Below, piece by piece: positions 18,595 through 26,675 of a stretch of 64,000 nt of DNA. Each line of letters opens with the position of its first letter. Position 1 is the stretch's first letter. Origin of the DNA: Candidatus Rifleibacteriota bacterium (GTDB lineage: Bacteria; Muiribacteriota; Ozemobacteria; Ozemobacterales; Ozemobacteraceae); assembly GCA_015232575.1 (NCBI GenBank), contig JADFZL010000012.1, forward strand, positions 1 to 64,000, written 5' to 3'. The notes under the pieces are model-generated. The model saw only the letters and a list, made by a program, of their open reading frames with translations, ran no database searches and was not told the origin of the DNA. A program made the position numbers and the translations under genes.

Positions 18595-19047
18595 TTATAA
18601 TTTAATCAGGTTCCACGCTTCCAGGAATTCTTTTTGCTGGTCTTTGAAATTCCGTATTCCAGAATCTTTTCGGGGAGTTCCATCGCTTTTGACCCCCTTA
18701 AGCCATTCTGAATGGCTCGATGATACATAATTGGCAACTACAATGCTTGGTACAATATAATAGTCAGGTCTTTCTCCTGGATCTTTCAAAGAAACAAAAA
18801 TATAGTAATGATTGTCTGAATGAAACTTTTCAGCCTTTTGATTGAGAATCCATTTATCACTCCCATAACTGTTAGTTTTCACTTGTACACTCACAGATCG
18901 AGTAGCATCCGCATTACTGGCAATGATATCTATCCCTCTGCTGTTTCTTAATGTTATTGATGCAATATATCCTCTCAAACTCAGCTCCCCGGCAACAAGA
19001 TATTCGCCGGCCACTCCTACCAATGTTGATGCTAATTTATCTTTCAT
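18595..19047 (-). CDS. PD-(D/E)XK nuclease-like protein
   Basis: This 150-residue protein fits the restriction-endonuclease-like fold. An N-terminal helix carries Glu15 in VAGEYLVAGELSLRG, followed by a core Asp in SRGIDIIAS, then VSVQVKTNSYGS, where Gln-x-Lys supplies the lysine of the catalytic motif. This E...D...QxK order is typical of small DUF4365-like or Holliday-resolvase-like nucleases in defence islands. A cytoplasmic DNA-cleaving role is therefore likely but not proven. It lies 21 bases downstream of the broken AlbA_2 gene on the same strand and may share its transcript. Confidence 0.65.
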   Translation of the reverse strand: MKDKLASTLVGVAGEYLVAGELSLRGYIASITLRNSRGIDIIASNADATRSVSVQVKTNSYGSDKWILNQKAEKFHSDNHYYIFVSLKDPGERPDYYIVPSIVVANYVSSSHSEWLKGVKSDGTPRKDSGIRNFKDQQKEFLEAWNLIKL

Positions 19048-19068
19048 ATTTTTCTTCTCATCGCAACA

Positions 19069-20488
19069 TTACAAATGATCGGTATCCTTTGCTGAAGTTA
19101 ATTTCCCGCTTGCAGTGAGACGGTATTTCTGCTTACTGCTATGTGGTTTGTCTGGAATGGTCATCTCAATCAATCCAGACTTCAGTGCTGGCTGCAAATA
19201 GGTCTTCCGGAAATGTTCGTCGTCCTTCAATCCAATAGCATCTTTCAATTCACGTCGATTCATTTCCCCCTTCAGATATCGCAGTATCTTTTCGACTTCC
19301 GGGGTGACTTCCGGGGTGACTTCCGGGGCAAGGAAAGTCACTGTTACACCCAGCCTGATACTGGATTTCCAAACTGGGGATGGCAAACCGTTATCCAGGC
19401 ACTTTGAACCATAAGTATGCTTCCACGGCCGGCTTTTTCCATTAAACCCCGCAGATAAAGAACATGGGCGATATCAGGGTTCCGAAGAACGGAGATCTGA
19501 CCTTTCTGCAGACTTTGCTCGCTGACGCCTTCAGGCAAAGCACCGGAGTTCCATATTTCCAACCGCGTGGGTACAAATGAATGCTTACGCCACCTGATGC
19601 CGCAGTGTAGTCGCGGTGTGCCAGTGCGTTAATAAGAGCTTCACGCACTGCTTCTTCCGGGTATAGGGGAGAATCCTGACGTTTGGGACTTCCCTTGATA
19701 AAACGGGATACGCTGGGCGTATTGCGGATGATAAAGGAATAGGTCTCCTCAAATATGCGGTAAAGCGGACCTTCAAAAGACCTCATGTCATTGAACGTGT
19801 CACCCGCTTTGTCTGAACTGTAGCACATGGCCCTGATTCGAGTTTGCGGAAGACGGACAGCGGGATTGCTTGCGAAAAGAACATCTCCGCCATTTGTTAA
19901 GCGTCCATATCTTGCAACCGAAAAGTCCTCCAAAACCATGGACAGCGAAGACACATCACGGAAAAATGCTCGTCGCACCTTTTCAGCATCTGATACAGAA
20001 GACAGTATCTCTTTTGTATCAACATCTTTATCGATATCTGCAAAGGAAAATCGGCGCTCCCATCGTTCCGGTTCAACCTGATGACGCATTACGATATCGC
20101 GAATGGTTTCTGCATCAGCTTTTTGCGTTCCTTCATCGGTGCGAATAAAAATTACATCCTTAAAGGCATAAGGAACATCTTTTCCAGATGGCACCTCAAT
20201 AAGAATTACCTTCTTTTTCTGCAATTCCTCTATTTGAACCGAAACAAAAGCCTTGGGCGAAATCTTTTCGATAAATAACTGTTCAAGTCGTTTGATGGCA
20301 TCGGGAGACACATCAATTCCGACGACAACACCCTGATTATTCACTCCGCAAATCAAATAGCCGCCTGAAGTATTCAGAAACCCGCAAACAACTCTGCCCA
20401 AAGCATCAATACTGCGAGCAGAAGACTTGAACTCAACACGCTGCCCTTCACCGAGAGAAAGCAGTTCCTTAATCTGCTCTGGAGTCAT
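19069..20488 (-). pseudogene. AlbA_2/RecG-like ATP-binding regulator, broken by two frameshifts
   Basis: The reading starts at ATG 20488 with a strong GGAGG and encodes an AlbA_2 (Schlafen AAA_4) domain: EGQRVEFKSSARSIDALG, LNTSGGYLICGVNN. A C-terminal GHKL-like part follows (PEEAVREALINALAHRDY). At about 19560 the sense moves to another frame (LEIWNSGALPEGVS, YLRGLMEKAGRGS), and at about 19405 to a third (LPSPVWKSSIRLGVTVTF, then the PEVTPEVTPEV linker and a winged helix). Joined together the three pieces give one normal family member of about 470 residues. The linker is encoded by a 12-bp tandem repeat. Two separate shifts suggest genuine decay rather than one sequencing error. Confidence 0.75.
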
Positions 20489-20709
20489 TTATTACCTCCA
20501 TTTTTTGGAAGAGGCTCACCGCCCTCAAAATTCTCCCTGATAAATTCTTCAGCCTCCTGATAGCGAACGAACTGAGAACTTGCGAAAATTGAGCCATCAT
20601 TGTCAGAGCGGAATTTTTGAACCCAATTACCTCGTCGTTCTGCCAAGGGAACAGTATTCGGTGCTTCGTGATCAATAGTAGCTTCTTCATAAAGATCAAG
20701 AATGCGCAA
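20485..20709 (-). CDS. Small hypothetical protein between rhuM-like and AlbA_2 genes
   Basis: This is a 74-residue acidic, soluble protein ending in EEFIRENFEGGEPLPKNGG. Its stop overlaps the ATG of the AlbA_2 gene (ATAAATGA), and it lies in the same frame as the RhuM-like gene, eleven codons after that gene's stop. The only available starts are TTG at 20709 or a CTG just before it, with no clear ribosome site. It may be a translationally coupled small gene or the surviving tail of a longer protein. Residue composition favours this frame over the overlapping frame starting at 20699. Function is unknown. Confidence 0.4.
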   Translation of the reverse strand: MRILDLYEEATIDHEAPNTVPLAERRGNWVQKFRSDNDGSIFASSQFVRYQEAEEFIRENFEGGEPLPKNGGNK

Positions 20710-20742
20710 ATCTGTGAAAACCGGGTTTTTCTTCAGTGAATA

Positions 20743-21762
20743 TCATTTCTTATCTCGCTTCCCAGGCTTTTTCTGAATAAAACTTTTTATGTCATTTTCT
20801 AATTCGATTAAACTCTGTTCATGCTCTATTTTTTTCTGATCCTCACGATATTTTTCATATTCAAGAGCGGACTTTTCCATTGCCTTGGCATGGCTGATCT
20901 GTCCTGCATGGTTTAACAATTCTCTGCCGTTGAGCTGAATAATGACATCCAAGCGTTGTATCCAGTCTTTCATATACATGGGGATATTCTGATGCGCCAT
21001 AGTCTCAGCAAAAGCCAGGTATTGTTCAACGAGTAACCCCAGAAGTTTCATTTCATCTTCGCTCAAATAGTTTTTGGCAATGCTGACATCGCTTTTTTTG
21101 ACTGCCATATTTCCCTTCTTGTCAAAAGACTGCATCCCCAGCAGAGGAAGCGAGCCATTAACTCGACGAAACACAAGTTCCCCGGCAGTCTGGCGGCTGA
21201 TGGCATACAGCAATTTGTTTTGAACGATCTTGAAAAACTCTACGGTTTTTTCATCTTTGGGATCATAATCGATGCTGGTGGCGTATATATCCTTTATTTT
21301 CTGGTAGAAAAATCTCTCAGATAGACGAATTTCTCGAATTCGTTCCTGAAGTTCAACGAAATAATTCATTGCATTGCCACTTTTGAAACGCTCACTGTTC
21401 AGAGCGAATCCTTTGACAATGTATTCTTTAAGCCTTTGCGTCGCCCAGATGCGGAATTGAGTACCCTGCTGGGATTTGACTCTATAACCTACAGAAATGA
21501 TGACATCAAGGTTATAGTAATTAACCTCATAGGTTTTGCCATCTGCGGCAGTTGTCCGGAATTTCCGGACAACTGAATCTTCCTGCAATTCCCCTTCCGA
21601 AAAAATATTGCAAATGTGCTCTGAAATAGTGCGCTTGTTCTTGTTAAACAGCTCACACAAACGCGCCTGCGACAACCAGACAGTTTCCTCTTCCAGCCGA
21701 ACATCAATTTTGATGTCACCCCCGGAATTCTGGTATATCAGGATTTCGGAGTTAATACTCAT
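20743..21762 (-). CDS. RhuM family protein (virulence RhuM / putative DNA-binding)
   Basis: This 339-residue protein matches the RhuM family along its length. It has an N-terminal wHTH-like part (VRLEEETVWLSQARLCELF, NKRTISEHICNIF), then the characteristic VVRKFRTTAADGKTYEVNYYNLDVIISVGYRV block and FRIWATQRLKEYIVKGFALN. A long helical C-terminus with charged coiled-coil character follows. AGGA lies about ten bases before the ATG. RhuM proteins are widespread in defence islands and near restriction-modification and toxin genes. Their molecular activity is not established, and a DNA-binding or Fic-associated role is only suggested. The genes downstream follow closely on the same strand. Confidence 0.85.
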   Translation of the reverse strand: MSINSEILIYQNSGGDIKIDVRLEEETVWLSQARLCELFNKNKRTISEHICNIFSEGELQEDSVVRKFRTTAADGKTYEVNYYNLDVIISVGYRVKSQQGTQFRIWATQRLKEYIVKGFALNSERFKSGNAMNYFVELQERIREIRLSERFFYQKIKDIYATSIDYDPKDEKTVEFFKIVQNKLLYAISRQTAGELVFRRVNGSLPLLGMQSFDKKGNMAVKKSDVSIAKNYLSEDEMKLLGLLVEQYLAFAETMAHQNIPMYMKDWIQRLDVIIQLNGRELLNHAGQISHAKAMEKSALEYEKYREDQKKIEHEQSLIELENDIKSFIQKKPGKRDKK

Positions 21763-21816
21763 TGCAAATATCCTTTCAGAAGCTTCTTCCTCTCATGATC
21801 TACCCTTATTCGCTTT

Positions 21817-22617
21817 TCATTTACAATACTTCGGGAATTCAATGTTACTTGTTGTAGTTCCAACCGATTTTTCGGCAAATGATTTGTGCCCAAGGGATAT
21901 TTCTCCCGGAATTATTTGCTCAATCAATGGCATTGTTTTCGTATAGACCTTTTCTTTTATTGTCTTGCCCTTAATCCCAGCATAAAATATCCTTTTTTGA
22001 TAAAGGTTTCCCTTGGAATCTAAGCAAGAAATTTCAAGTCCAATATGCAATTTTGAGTCAGGGGTAAATAAAGCCAAGATTCGGGAAATTGATGCATTAG
22101 ATATTTTTGCTTCTTTTATCACTGTTTCAAACCCTGGAACTGGTTCGCAAGCAAAACCGTCAATAGCCAAAGAATACTCGACGCCACCATTGTCGCCAAT
22201 TGCAAGTCCAGTTTGAGGTGGAATTTGAAGCCACAATCTGGGATCCTTTTGAATGCCAAGGGGACGAAGGCTGGCATCATTAAATACTCTAGCCCCGGTG
22301 TCTGGAGAAATAATGAATCTTACTCTGGAAATTACCTCCTTTTGATTTCCGTAATTCTTGAAGATCAAAAATACTCCCTGGTTTGTTTCAACCGAGTCAA
22401 AATTGTCCAATATAATCACACTGAGAGCATGTTTTTCATAGTAATAAGTGTAATAATGAGAAATTCCATAAGGAAGGATTAAACCAATTATTGTAAAGAA
22501 CTGAAAATTTTCCCAGAAAAACTTTTTGAGGTGGGCATGCCAAGACAATTTCTTCTCGTTTTTTCTTTGGATTGGGAAAGTTCGTTTTTTCACCAACAAT
22601 AGTGGTGGATGTTTCAA
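21817..22617 (-). CDS. Single-span membrane protein of unknown function (cassette gene)
   Basis: This 266-residue protein begins at TTG 22617, about eight bases after GAGGA, directly downstream of the attC1 site. A charged N-terminus (about 1-35) leads into one hydrophobic segment around residues 38-56 (FFTIIGLILPYGISHYY). The beta-rich remainder of about 200 residues (GVFLIFKNYGNQKEVISRV, GVEYSLAIDGFACEPV) probably folds outside the membrane. I do not recognise the family. The position immediately after an attC core site is typical for a captured integron cassette gene. No attC is visible on its own 3' side, so it may be the last cassette or one whose site has been lost. Confidence 0.65.
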   Translation of the reverse strand: MKHPPLLLVKKRTFPIQRKNEKKLSWHAHLKKFFWENFQFFTIIGLILPYGISHYYTYYYEKHALSVIILDNFDSVETNQGVFLIFKNYGNQKEVISRVRFIISPDTGARVFNDASLRPLGIQKDPRLWLQIPPQTGLAIGDNGGVEYSLAIDGFACEPVPGFETVIKEAKISNASISRILALFTPDSKLHIGLEISCLDSKGNLYQKRIFYAGIKGKTIKEKVYTKTMPLIEQIIPGEISLGHKSFAEKSVGTTTSNIEFPKYCK

Positions 22618-22648
22618 GAGTCTGTCCTCGTTTCTTCGTGCTTTTTTT

Positions 22649-22750
22649 GCCTAACGCAAGTCGTGAGCGAAAATAGCCAGACGGCACGGGGCTTGCGGCT
22701 GCAAGACCCGTGATCGGCGATCAATTTCCGCTTCGACGAACTTGTTAGGT
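22649..22750 (-). repeat. Putative integron attC site 1
   Basis: A 102-base imperfect palindrome is bounded by GCCTAAC and GTTAGGT, matching the RYYYAAC / GTTRRRY core rules. On the minus strand it reads CCTAACAAGTTCGTCGAAGC ... GCTCACGACTTGCGTTAGGC, the layout of many environmental attC sites. The centre (CACGGG...CTTGC-GGCT-GCAAG...CCCGTG) forms a nested hairpin. It lies eight bases after the stop of the gene ending at 22759 and 32 bases before the next start, the normal cassette arrangement. Confidence 0.75.
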
Positions 22751-22758
22751 GCATTTTT

Positions 22759-23562
22759 TTAAATTGAGTTTGCAATCTTATCCAAAGCATTTTGAGTTGC
22801 TTTTTTCCTTTTTTCAATCTCTACCTGAGCAAGTTTTTCTTCTGCAATAAGCTCAATTGCAGAGTTTAAGACAGGAAAAAATTCTAAACAAGTTTTTTCA
22901 TCAAGCTCGTGTACACCCTTACTTAGAATTCCATAAGCTTTTTTGTTTTCTACAAAGAATGTTGGAAGCCAATTCTTGAGCTTTAATATTTTATCCTGGA
23001 CTCTTGCATTATTATAATCTTCATCGTCCCATTCGCTTGAAGAAGAAGCTAATTGATGTGCATCTTCAATCAATGATTCAATAATTCTACGCAAATAAAC
23101 AAATGAGCCTACTCCAATCCCGTGAGAAATCAAACCAACTGCCCGAGACCATTCTTTAACCCTTTCCTCACCAATTGCAGGCTTGTATCTTCTTAGATCT
23201 TCAGAAAGAATGTCTGCAAGAGCCGGGTATTGTCCTATTTTCATAAGTGTTAGGTTTTCAACTTTTACAATAATCCTGGCTTCATGATCTCGATTTCTTG
23301 AGCACTCGGCAATTAATGCATATATTCCATCAGGGACAACAGGGGTACTTTCTTCAGCAATCCTCAAATACCGAGTTGAATAACGGTTTTCTAACTTTTT
23401 GAAAACAGAGTGACTCTTGCATTTAACACAATACATGTCAAAAGTTTCATCGTCACGCAATATGGAATCAACATGTTTTGAATTTTTAGCTTGATCGGTT
23501 CCAAAGGGTGACTCAAGAATTGTATAAAGGGGAGTTTCGGTAAATAAATCTTGTATTTTCAT
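22759..23562 (-). CDS. DUF4145-like cassette protein
   Basis: This 267-residue soluble protein starts at ATG 23562 with GAGGAA, about ten bases after the attC2 core, so the cassette's own ribosome site is used. An N-terminal zinc-like pair (CVKCKSH) is followed by a mixed region. A helical C-terminal domain reads GIGVGSFVYLRRIIESLIED and LSKGVHELDEKTCLEFFPVL, the pattern of the DUF4145 family. That family often occurs in restriction and abortive-infection settings and may be related to HEPN-like helical folds. No catalytic residue can be assigned confidently. The gene ends eight bases before attC1. Confidence 0.65.
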   Translation of the reverse strand: MKIQDLFTETPLYTILESPFGTDQAKNSKHVDSILRDDETFDMYCVKCKSHSVFKKLENRYSTRYLRIAEESTPVVPDGIYALIAECSRNRDHEARIIVKVENLTLMKIGQYPALADILSEDLRRYKPAIGEERVKEWSRAVGLISHGIGVGSFVYLRRIIESLIEDAHQLASSSSEWDDEDYNNARVQDKILKLKNWLPTFFVENKKAYGILSKGVHELDEKTCLEFFPVLNSAIELIAEEKLAQVEIEKRKKATQNALDKIANSI

Positions 23563-23576
23563 TATTCTTCCTCGAA

Positions 23577-23634
23577 CCTAACTGTGAGCTTATCGGCGCG
23601 GCTTTTTTGCGACCGTTGCAGCGCTTTGTTATCG
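23577..23634 (-). repeat. Putative integron attC site 2
   Basis: On the minus strand the segment runs from GATAACAAAGCGCTGCAACGG to GCTCACAGTTAGG, with imperfectly paired arms around an AAAAAA-containing loop. The R' core GTTAGG is good. The R'' core (GATAAC) departs from consensus. It lies between the HNH gene (stop 23734, about 100 bases before) and the start of the DUF4145-like gene, as expected for a cassette boundary. Confidence 0.6.
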
Positions 23635-23733
23635 CTATAGAGCTTTGCTAAGTTGTTTGCCTTTCATGCGAATTATCAACGAAAACTCCGTGGATACAGG
23701 GGGTACTGAACGACGAAGTGGAAAAAACATCTC

Positions 23734-24699
23734 TTAGACGGCTTTGCACTTCCATGCTTTCACCAATTCAAGCTCTCGAATTACTGATTCAGCAGTCTCG
23801 GCACCTGCACCATCATACCACCATAGACCTCGAAGACTGTCAAGCTTTTCAATAGCTTGGTCTGGGTCTTTTAGTCCCCCATTCCTAACTCGAAAAAGTG
23901 ATTCTTCAATTCCATCAGAAGAACCTGTCTTTTGACGTCTCAAAAATTCCATAACATCAGGAAGGGCATCAATAGAACCCTTGGGAGGTGACAGAAGAAT
24001 CTTGCCCGAACAAGTGGCAGGAAAATTATTCAGGTCAAAGGTCCTTTGAAGAAAAGGTACGATAGTGTTCGATTCCGGTTCGAATGTGTGCTGAACAACA
24101 CAAAGAGATTCATTTGCCATCCAATATTCAATATCAAACTCACCTTCTGAACTAATGAGAAGAGTCGCGCTTCCTTTGGCCGTGTAAATATGCTGGAATT
24201 TGAGTCCTGAACCCCGCCACCGACCTTGGCCAACGGCTACAGGGGCAGATCCAAAGGAACAGACAACGATAAGAGATGGTCCAAAGTTCCAGGCATTGAC
24301 GGCAGGCAAGCCTGAGCAAATTCTGTCATACCGCGAAAACTCGTGTTCTTCCTCCAACTTTTTTTCCCCATCACGCACACGAATTCGTGCCTCGTGAGCT
24401 GCTTTTATATCTTGCAGGGATTCAACCGTATAAATTTCCGGTTGAGCATCAACAATGCAGTGATGGGTAGGGCAAAGCAAAACCAGGTTAGAAAATGAAT
24501 CCAAGCCTTCCGGAGGCGGTGTTGTCAACCCCCTTGGCCCATCTGAAGCACGAGCAACAATATGACATTCTTCCCCGACAACAAACTCATTTCCCCCGTT
24601 TGAGCCTATCTCCGTCAACGCTTGACGACACCCCGGAAAAGCACAGATATTCCCGGATCGCGACCAAATAATTTTCCGTGTTTTAATTGAAATTGTCAT
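23734..24699 (-). CDS. HNH endonuclease with an uncharacterised C-terminal domain (cassette gene)
   Basis: This 321-residue protein starts at ATG 24699, preferred over a TTG at 24738. The N-terminal 90 residues are an HNH module: ICAFPGCRQAL, EECHIVARASDGPRG, LDSFSNLVLLCPTHHCIVD, with a zinc-like Cys pair and the final His-His. A charged linker follows (EARIRVRDGEKKLEEEHEF), then about 200 residues of unknown type that may recognise a trigger or target (RRQKTGSSDGIEESLFRVR, LRGLWWYDGAGAETAESVI). It probably cleaves DNA. It sits between attC3 and attC2 and so looks like a captured cassette. A defence role is inferred. Confidence 0.75.
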   Translation of the reverse strand: MTISIKTRKIIWSRSGNICAFPGCRQALTEIGSNGGNEFVVGEECHIVARASDGPRGLTTPPPEGLDSFSNLVLLCPTHHCIVDAQPEIYTVESLQDIKAAHEARIRVRDGEKKLEEEHEFSRYDRICSGLPAVNAWNFGPSLIVVCSFGSAPVAVGQGRWRGSGLKFQHIYTAKGSATLLISSEGEFDIEYWMANESLCVVQHTFEPESNTIVPFLQRTFDLNNFPATCSGKILLSPPKGSIDALPDVMEFLRRQKTGSSDGIEESLFRVRNGGLKDPDQAIEKLDSLRGLWWYDGAGAETAESVIRELELVKAWKCKAV

Positions 24700-25062
24700 G
24701 AATTTCCCACACCGCTCAAGTCCCTGAAGAAATCCCAAGATGGATCAAAAAACCAATTTAGGGCAAAATTACCTATTTCACATGCTACCCAATAATTCCT
24801 TCCCTCGCAAACCAAAAACATCGGGCCGGTTTCTACTGCTAAAGACGATATTCATATTCTAAAACATTTTTTTTTCGAAGCCCGCTACCGCTATATCCAT
24901 TCGATCGGCCCTTAACCACTCGCTGAAATCACAATCCATGCCTGAAACTAACTTCAAAAACTCCGCTAAATATCATTCACTGCGAGCAACGATTATCCAT
25001 TGCCGAAGCCGCTATCCCCAAAACATGAAACAATCGATCTAGCCATCGGATTTTGCGCGGCT

Positions 25063-25112
25063 CGGACAACGCGCGGTTCACCTGCGAAGTCAGGTGCAAG
25101 CGCCTTGTTGGC
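25063..25112 (-). repeat. Putative integron attC site 3 (short, degenerate)
   Basis: On the minus strand TGCCAACAAGGCGCTTGCACC-TGACTTCGCA-GGTGAACCGCGCGTTGTCC forms a strong hairpin with CACCTG/CAGGTG at the tip and CAAC/GTTG at the base. The cores are off consensus, so this is weaker than sites 1 and 2. It lies about 360 bases upstream of the HNH start. The stretch 24740-25062 shows no convincing gene. Confidence 0.4.
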
Positions 25113-25543
25113 AAGACTTCTTATTAAAATCAAAATCATTTTATTCCGAAAACTCACTGCCATAAGCTTCGTGAAATACCTTTACTACGTCAATCCAAAA
25201 TTCATTGTACAGACCACAAAAAATGCTATTGTCCAAATAAAATCTATCTCAGAAAATCTTCAAAATACAAAAAAAAAATCAACATTCGATGCAATTCCAG
25301 CAAAAACTTTCATTCTCAGCGAATTCCATCTTTCCATCTTCAAGTCTTAATCACAATACTTTTTTATTGCTCCCTTAATATCCTGAAAAGCAATTGGTTA
25401 AATTTCTATAATAATTAGCATTACTCTTCGAAGTCCATCTCAAATCGTCACTTCTCAACAAGCATGGGTAAATTTCAGTAGTCTATAAGGCAACCAACAC
25501 AAAAAACGCGATTTCAATTATTATCCGGATTTATTTAGAAATT
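25113..25543. other. Gene-free segment between attC3 and the metallopeptidase gene
   Basis: The minus strand has only short fragments with stops (for example MKVFAGIASNVD followed by an early stop near a run of ten T at about 25269-25278). They might be the remains of a small membrane-protein cassette. No intact gene is supported on either strand. Confidence 0.35.
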
Positions 25544-26563
25544 TCAGAGATTTCCGTATACAAGGTGATCATCAACTCTTTTCCCAATATATTCAAACAG
25601 TTCTTTAAACGTTTCCATTTCTTTTGGGAAGCCATAGTCCTTTCTATAGTATTGCCCCCATAGTGCAAAACCAAGAGCAGCCATTCCCCATAAGTCATTC
25701 TGATCGTCCAACTTCATTTGTTCTAAGAGAAATCGTATTCTATCGATAGGATGCGGATGTTCTTCCCCTCCAGACAGGGAATCATCAATAAAAATTATGG
25801 ACAATAAAGAAATTAGTGCTCCATATTTATAGGATTCCAAATGCACTTTGTCTAACGGGGCTGCTAAAATCATTGATAAAGCATATTCATCAGCATCGTG
25901 TTCATGCTGTTTAAGCATTTTTTGAGCATCCAAATGACAATAGTACAAATGCCCTAACTCATGAAGAATTGAAAATGCCATTCCAGAAGAAAAAATGCTA
26001 TTTGCTTTCTCAATGTAATATTGGTCTACAATGTCATATTTTAATGGGTTTGGCAAAACGAAGCTCGGAAACAGGGAAAATGCTTTTGTCAAATTCACTC
26101 CAAAATTGAATGAATAAATTCCCTTGTGAAAGAATACATTTCTTTCCAGTTGGCCTTTAAAACTCTTATTAAGCATGGGTTTTTTAAAACATTCATCGTT
26201 AATCGATATTAATGAATATGGTAGGGACCATAGGAATTGGCAATAATTTTCATATATTGAAATTCCATTTTTGTCTATTTCAGCCACTATCTGAACTCTT
26301 TCTTTATTGGCAATGAAATTCATTTTCCCTTGGTTTTTTAAAGAATCTAATTCGTGCTGGACTTTTTCCAGATGATTTTCAATAATATTTTTTAAAAATA
26401 CTAATATACTCCCCCCTAAAACCCGTACTGGAAAATTTCCCCTCAGCTCAATCTTGTCTGTGTGGTCAATCTCAAATGATTCTTTATGTACTAGTTCAAA
26501 TTCGCCACAATCTTTTTTGGGTTTCTCACTTCCGCATATGCCCAAACCTCCAAAATGGTTCAT
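25544..26563 (-). CDS. Lit (U49)/M48-like zinc metallopeptidase
   Basis: This 339-residue protein starts at an ATG with GAGAGG five bases upstream. It has the zincin motif HELGH (201-205) and, 16 residues later, EHDADEYAL (221-229), whose Glu/Asp can be the third zinc ligand. A later HPHPIDRIRF recalls M48/U49 peptidases. The arrangement resembles the phage-exclusion protease Lit, which cleaves elongation factor Tu on phage infection. Equivalence is inferred and untested. There is no signal peptide and no clear membrane span, so it acts in the cytoplasm. It lies 112 bases downstream of the ABC-3C operon on the same strand and may be an extra member of that operon or a separate unit. Confidence 0.7.
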   Translation of the reverse strand: MNHFGGLGICGSEKPKKDCGEFELVHKESFEIDHTDKIELRGNFPVRVLGGSILVFLKNIIENHLEKVQHELDSLKNQGKMNFIANKERVQIVAEIDKNGISIYENYCQFLWSLPYSLISINDECFKKPMLNKSFKGQLERNVFFHKGIYSFNFGVNLTKAFSLFPSFVLPNPLKYDIVDQYYIEKANSIFSSGMAFSILHELGHLYYCHLDAQKMLKQHEHDADEYALSMILAAPLDKVHLESYKYGALISLLSIIFIDDSLSGGEEHPHPIDRIRFLLEQMKLDDQNDLWGMAALGFALWGQYYRKDYGFPKEMETFKELFEYIGKRVDDHLVYGNL

Positions 26564-26675
26564 GTAAACCTCTCCAAAAAAAAAATATCCTTATTAGGTG
26601 AAATGAATTGCTGATTTCATTGAAAAATATGCCTAATTAAATTTCTAACGCTCCCTATTTTTGAGATCCCCAATT

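Noticed and set aside
20469..20699. A 76-codon frame overlapping the small gene at 20485-20709
   Set aside because: The alternative frame has better composition and couples to the next gene's start.
24880..24960. Short minus-strand frame of 26 codons (MDCDFSEWLRADRM...)
   Set aside because: It has no ribosome site or known partner and is too short to judge.
25000..25350. A 116-codon plus-strand frame
   Set aside because: It crosses the attC3 hairpin, runs against the direction of its neighbours, and its composition is not protein-like.
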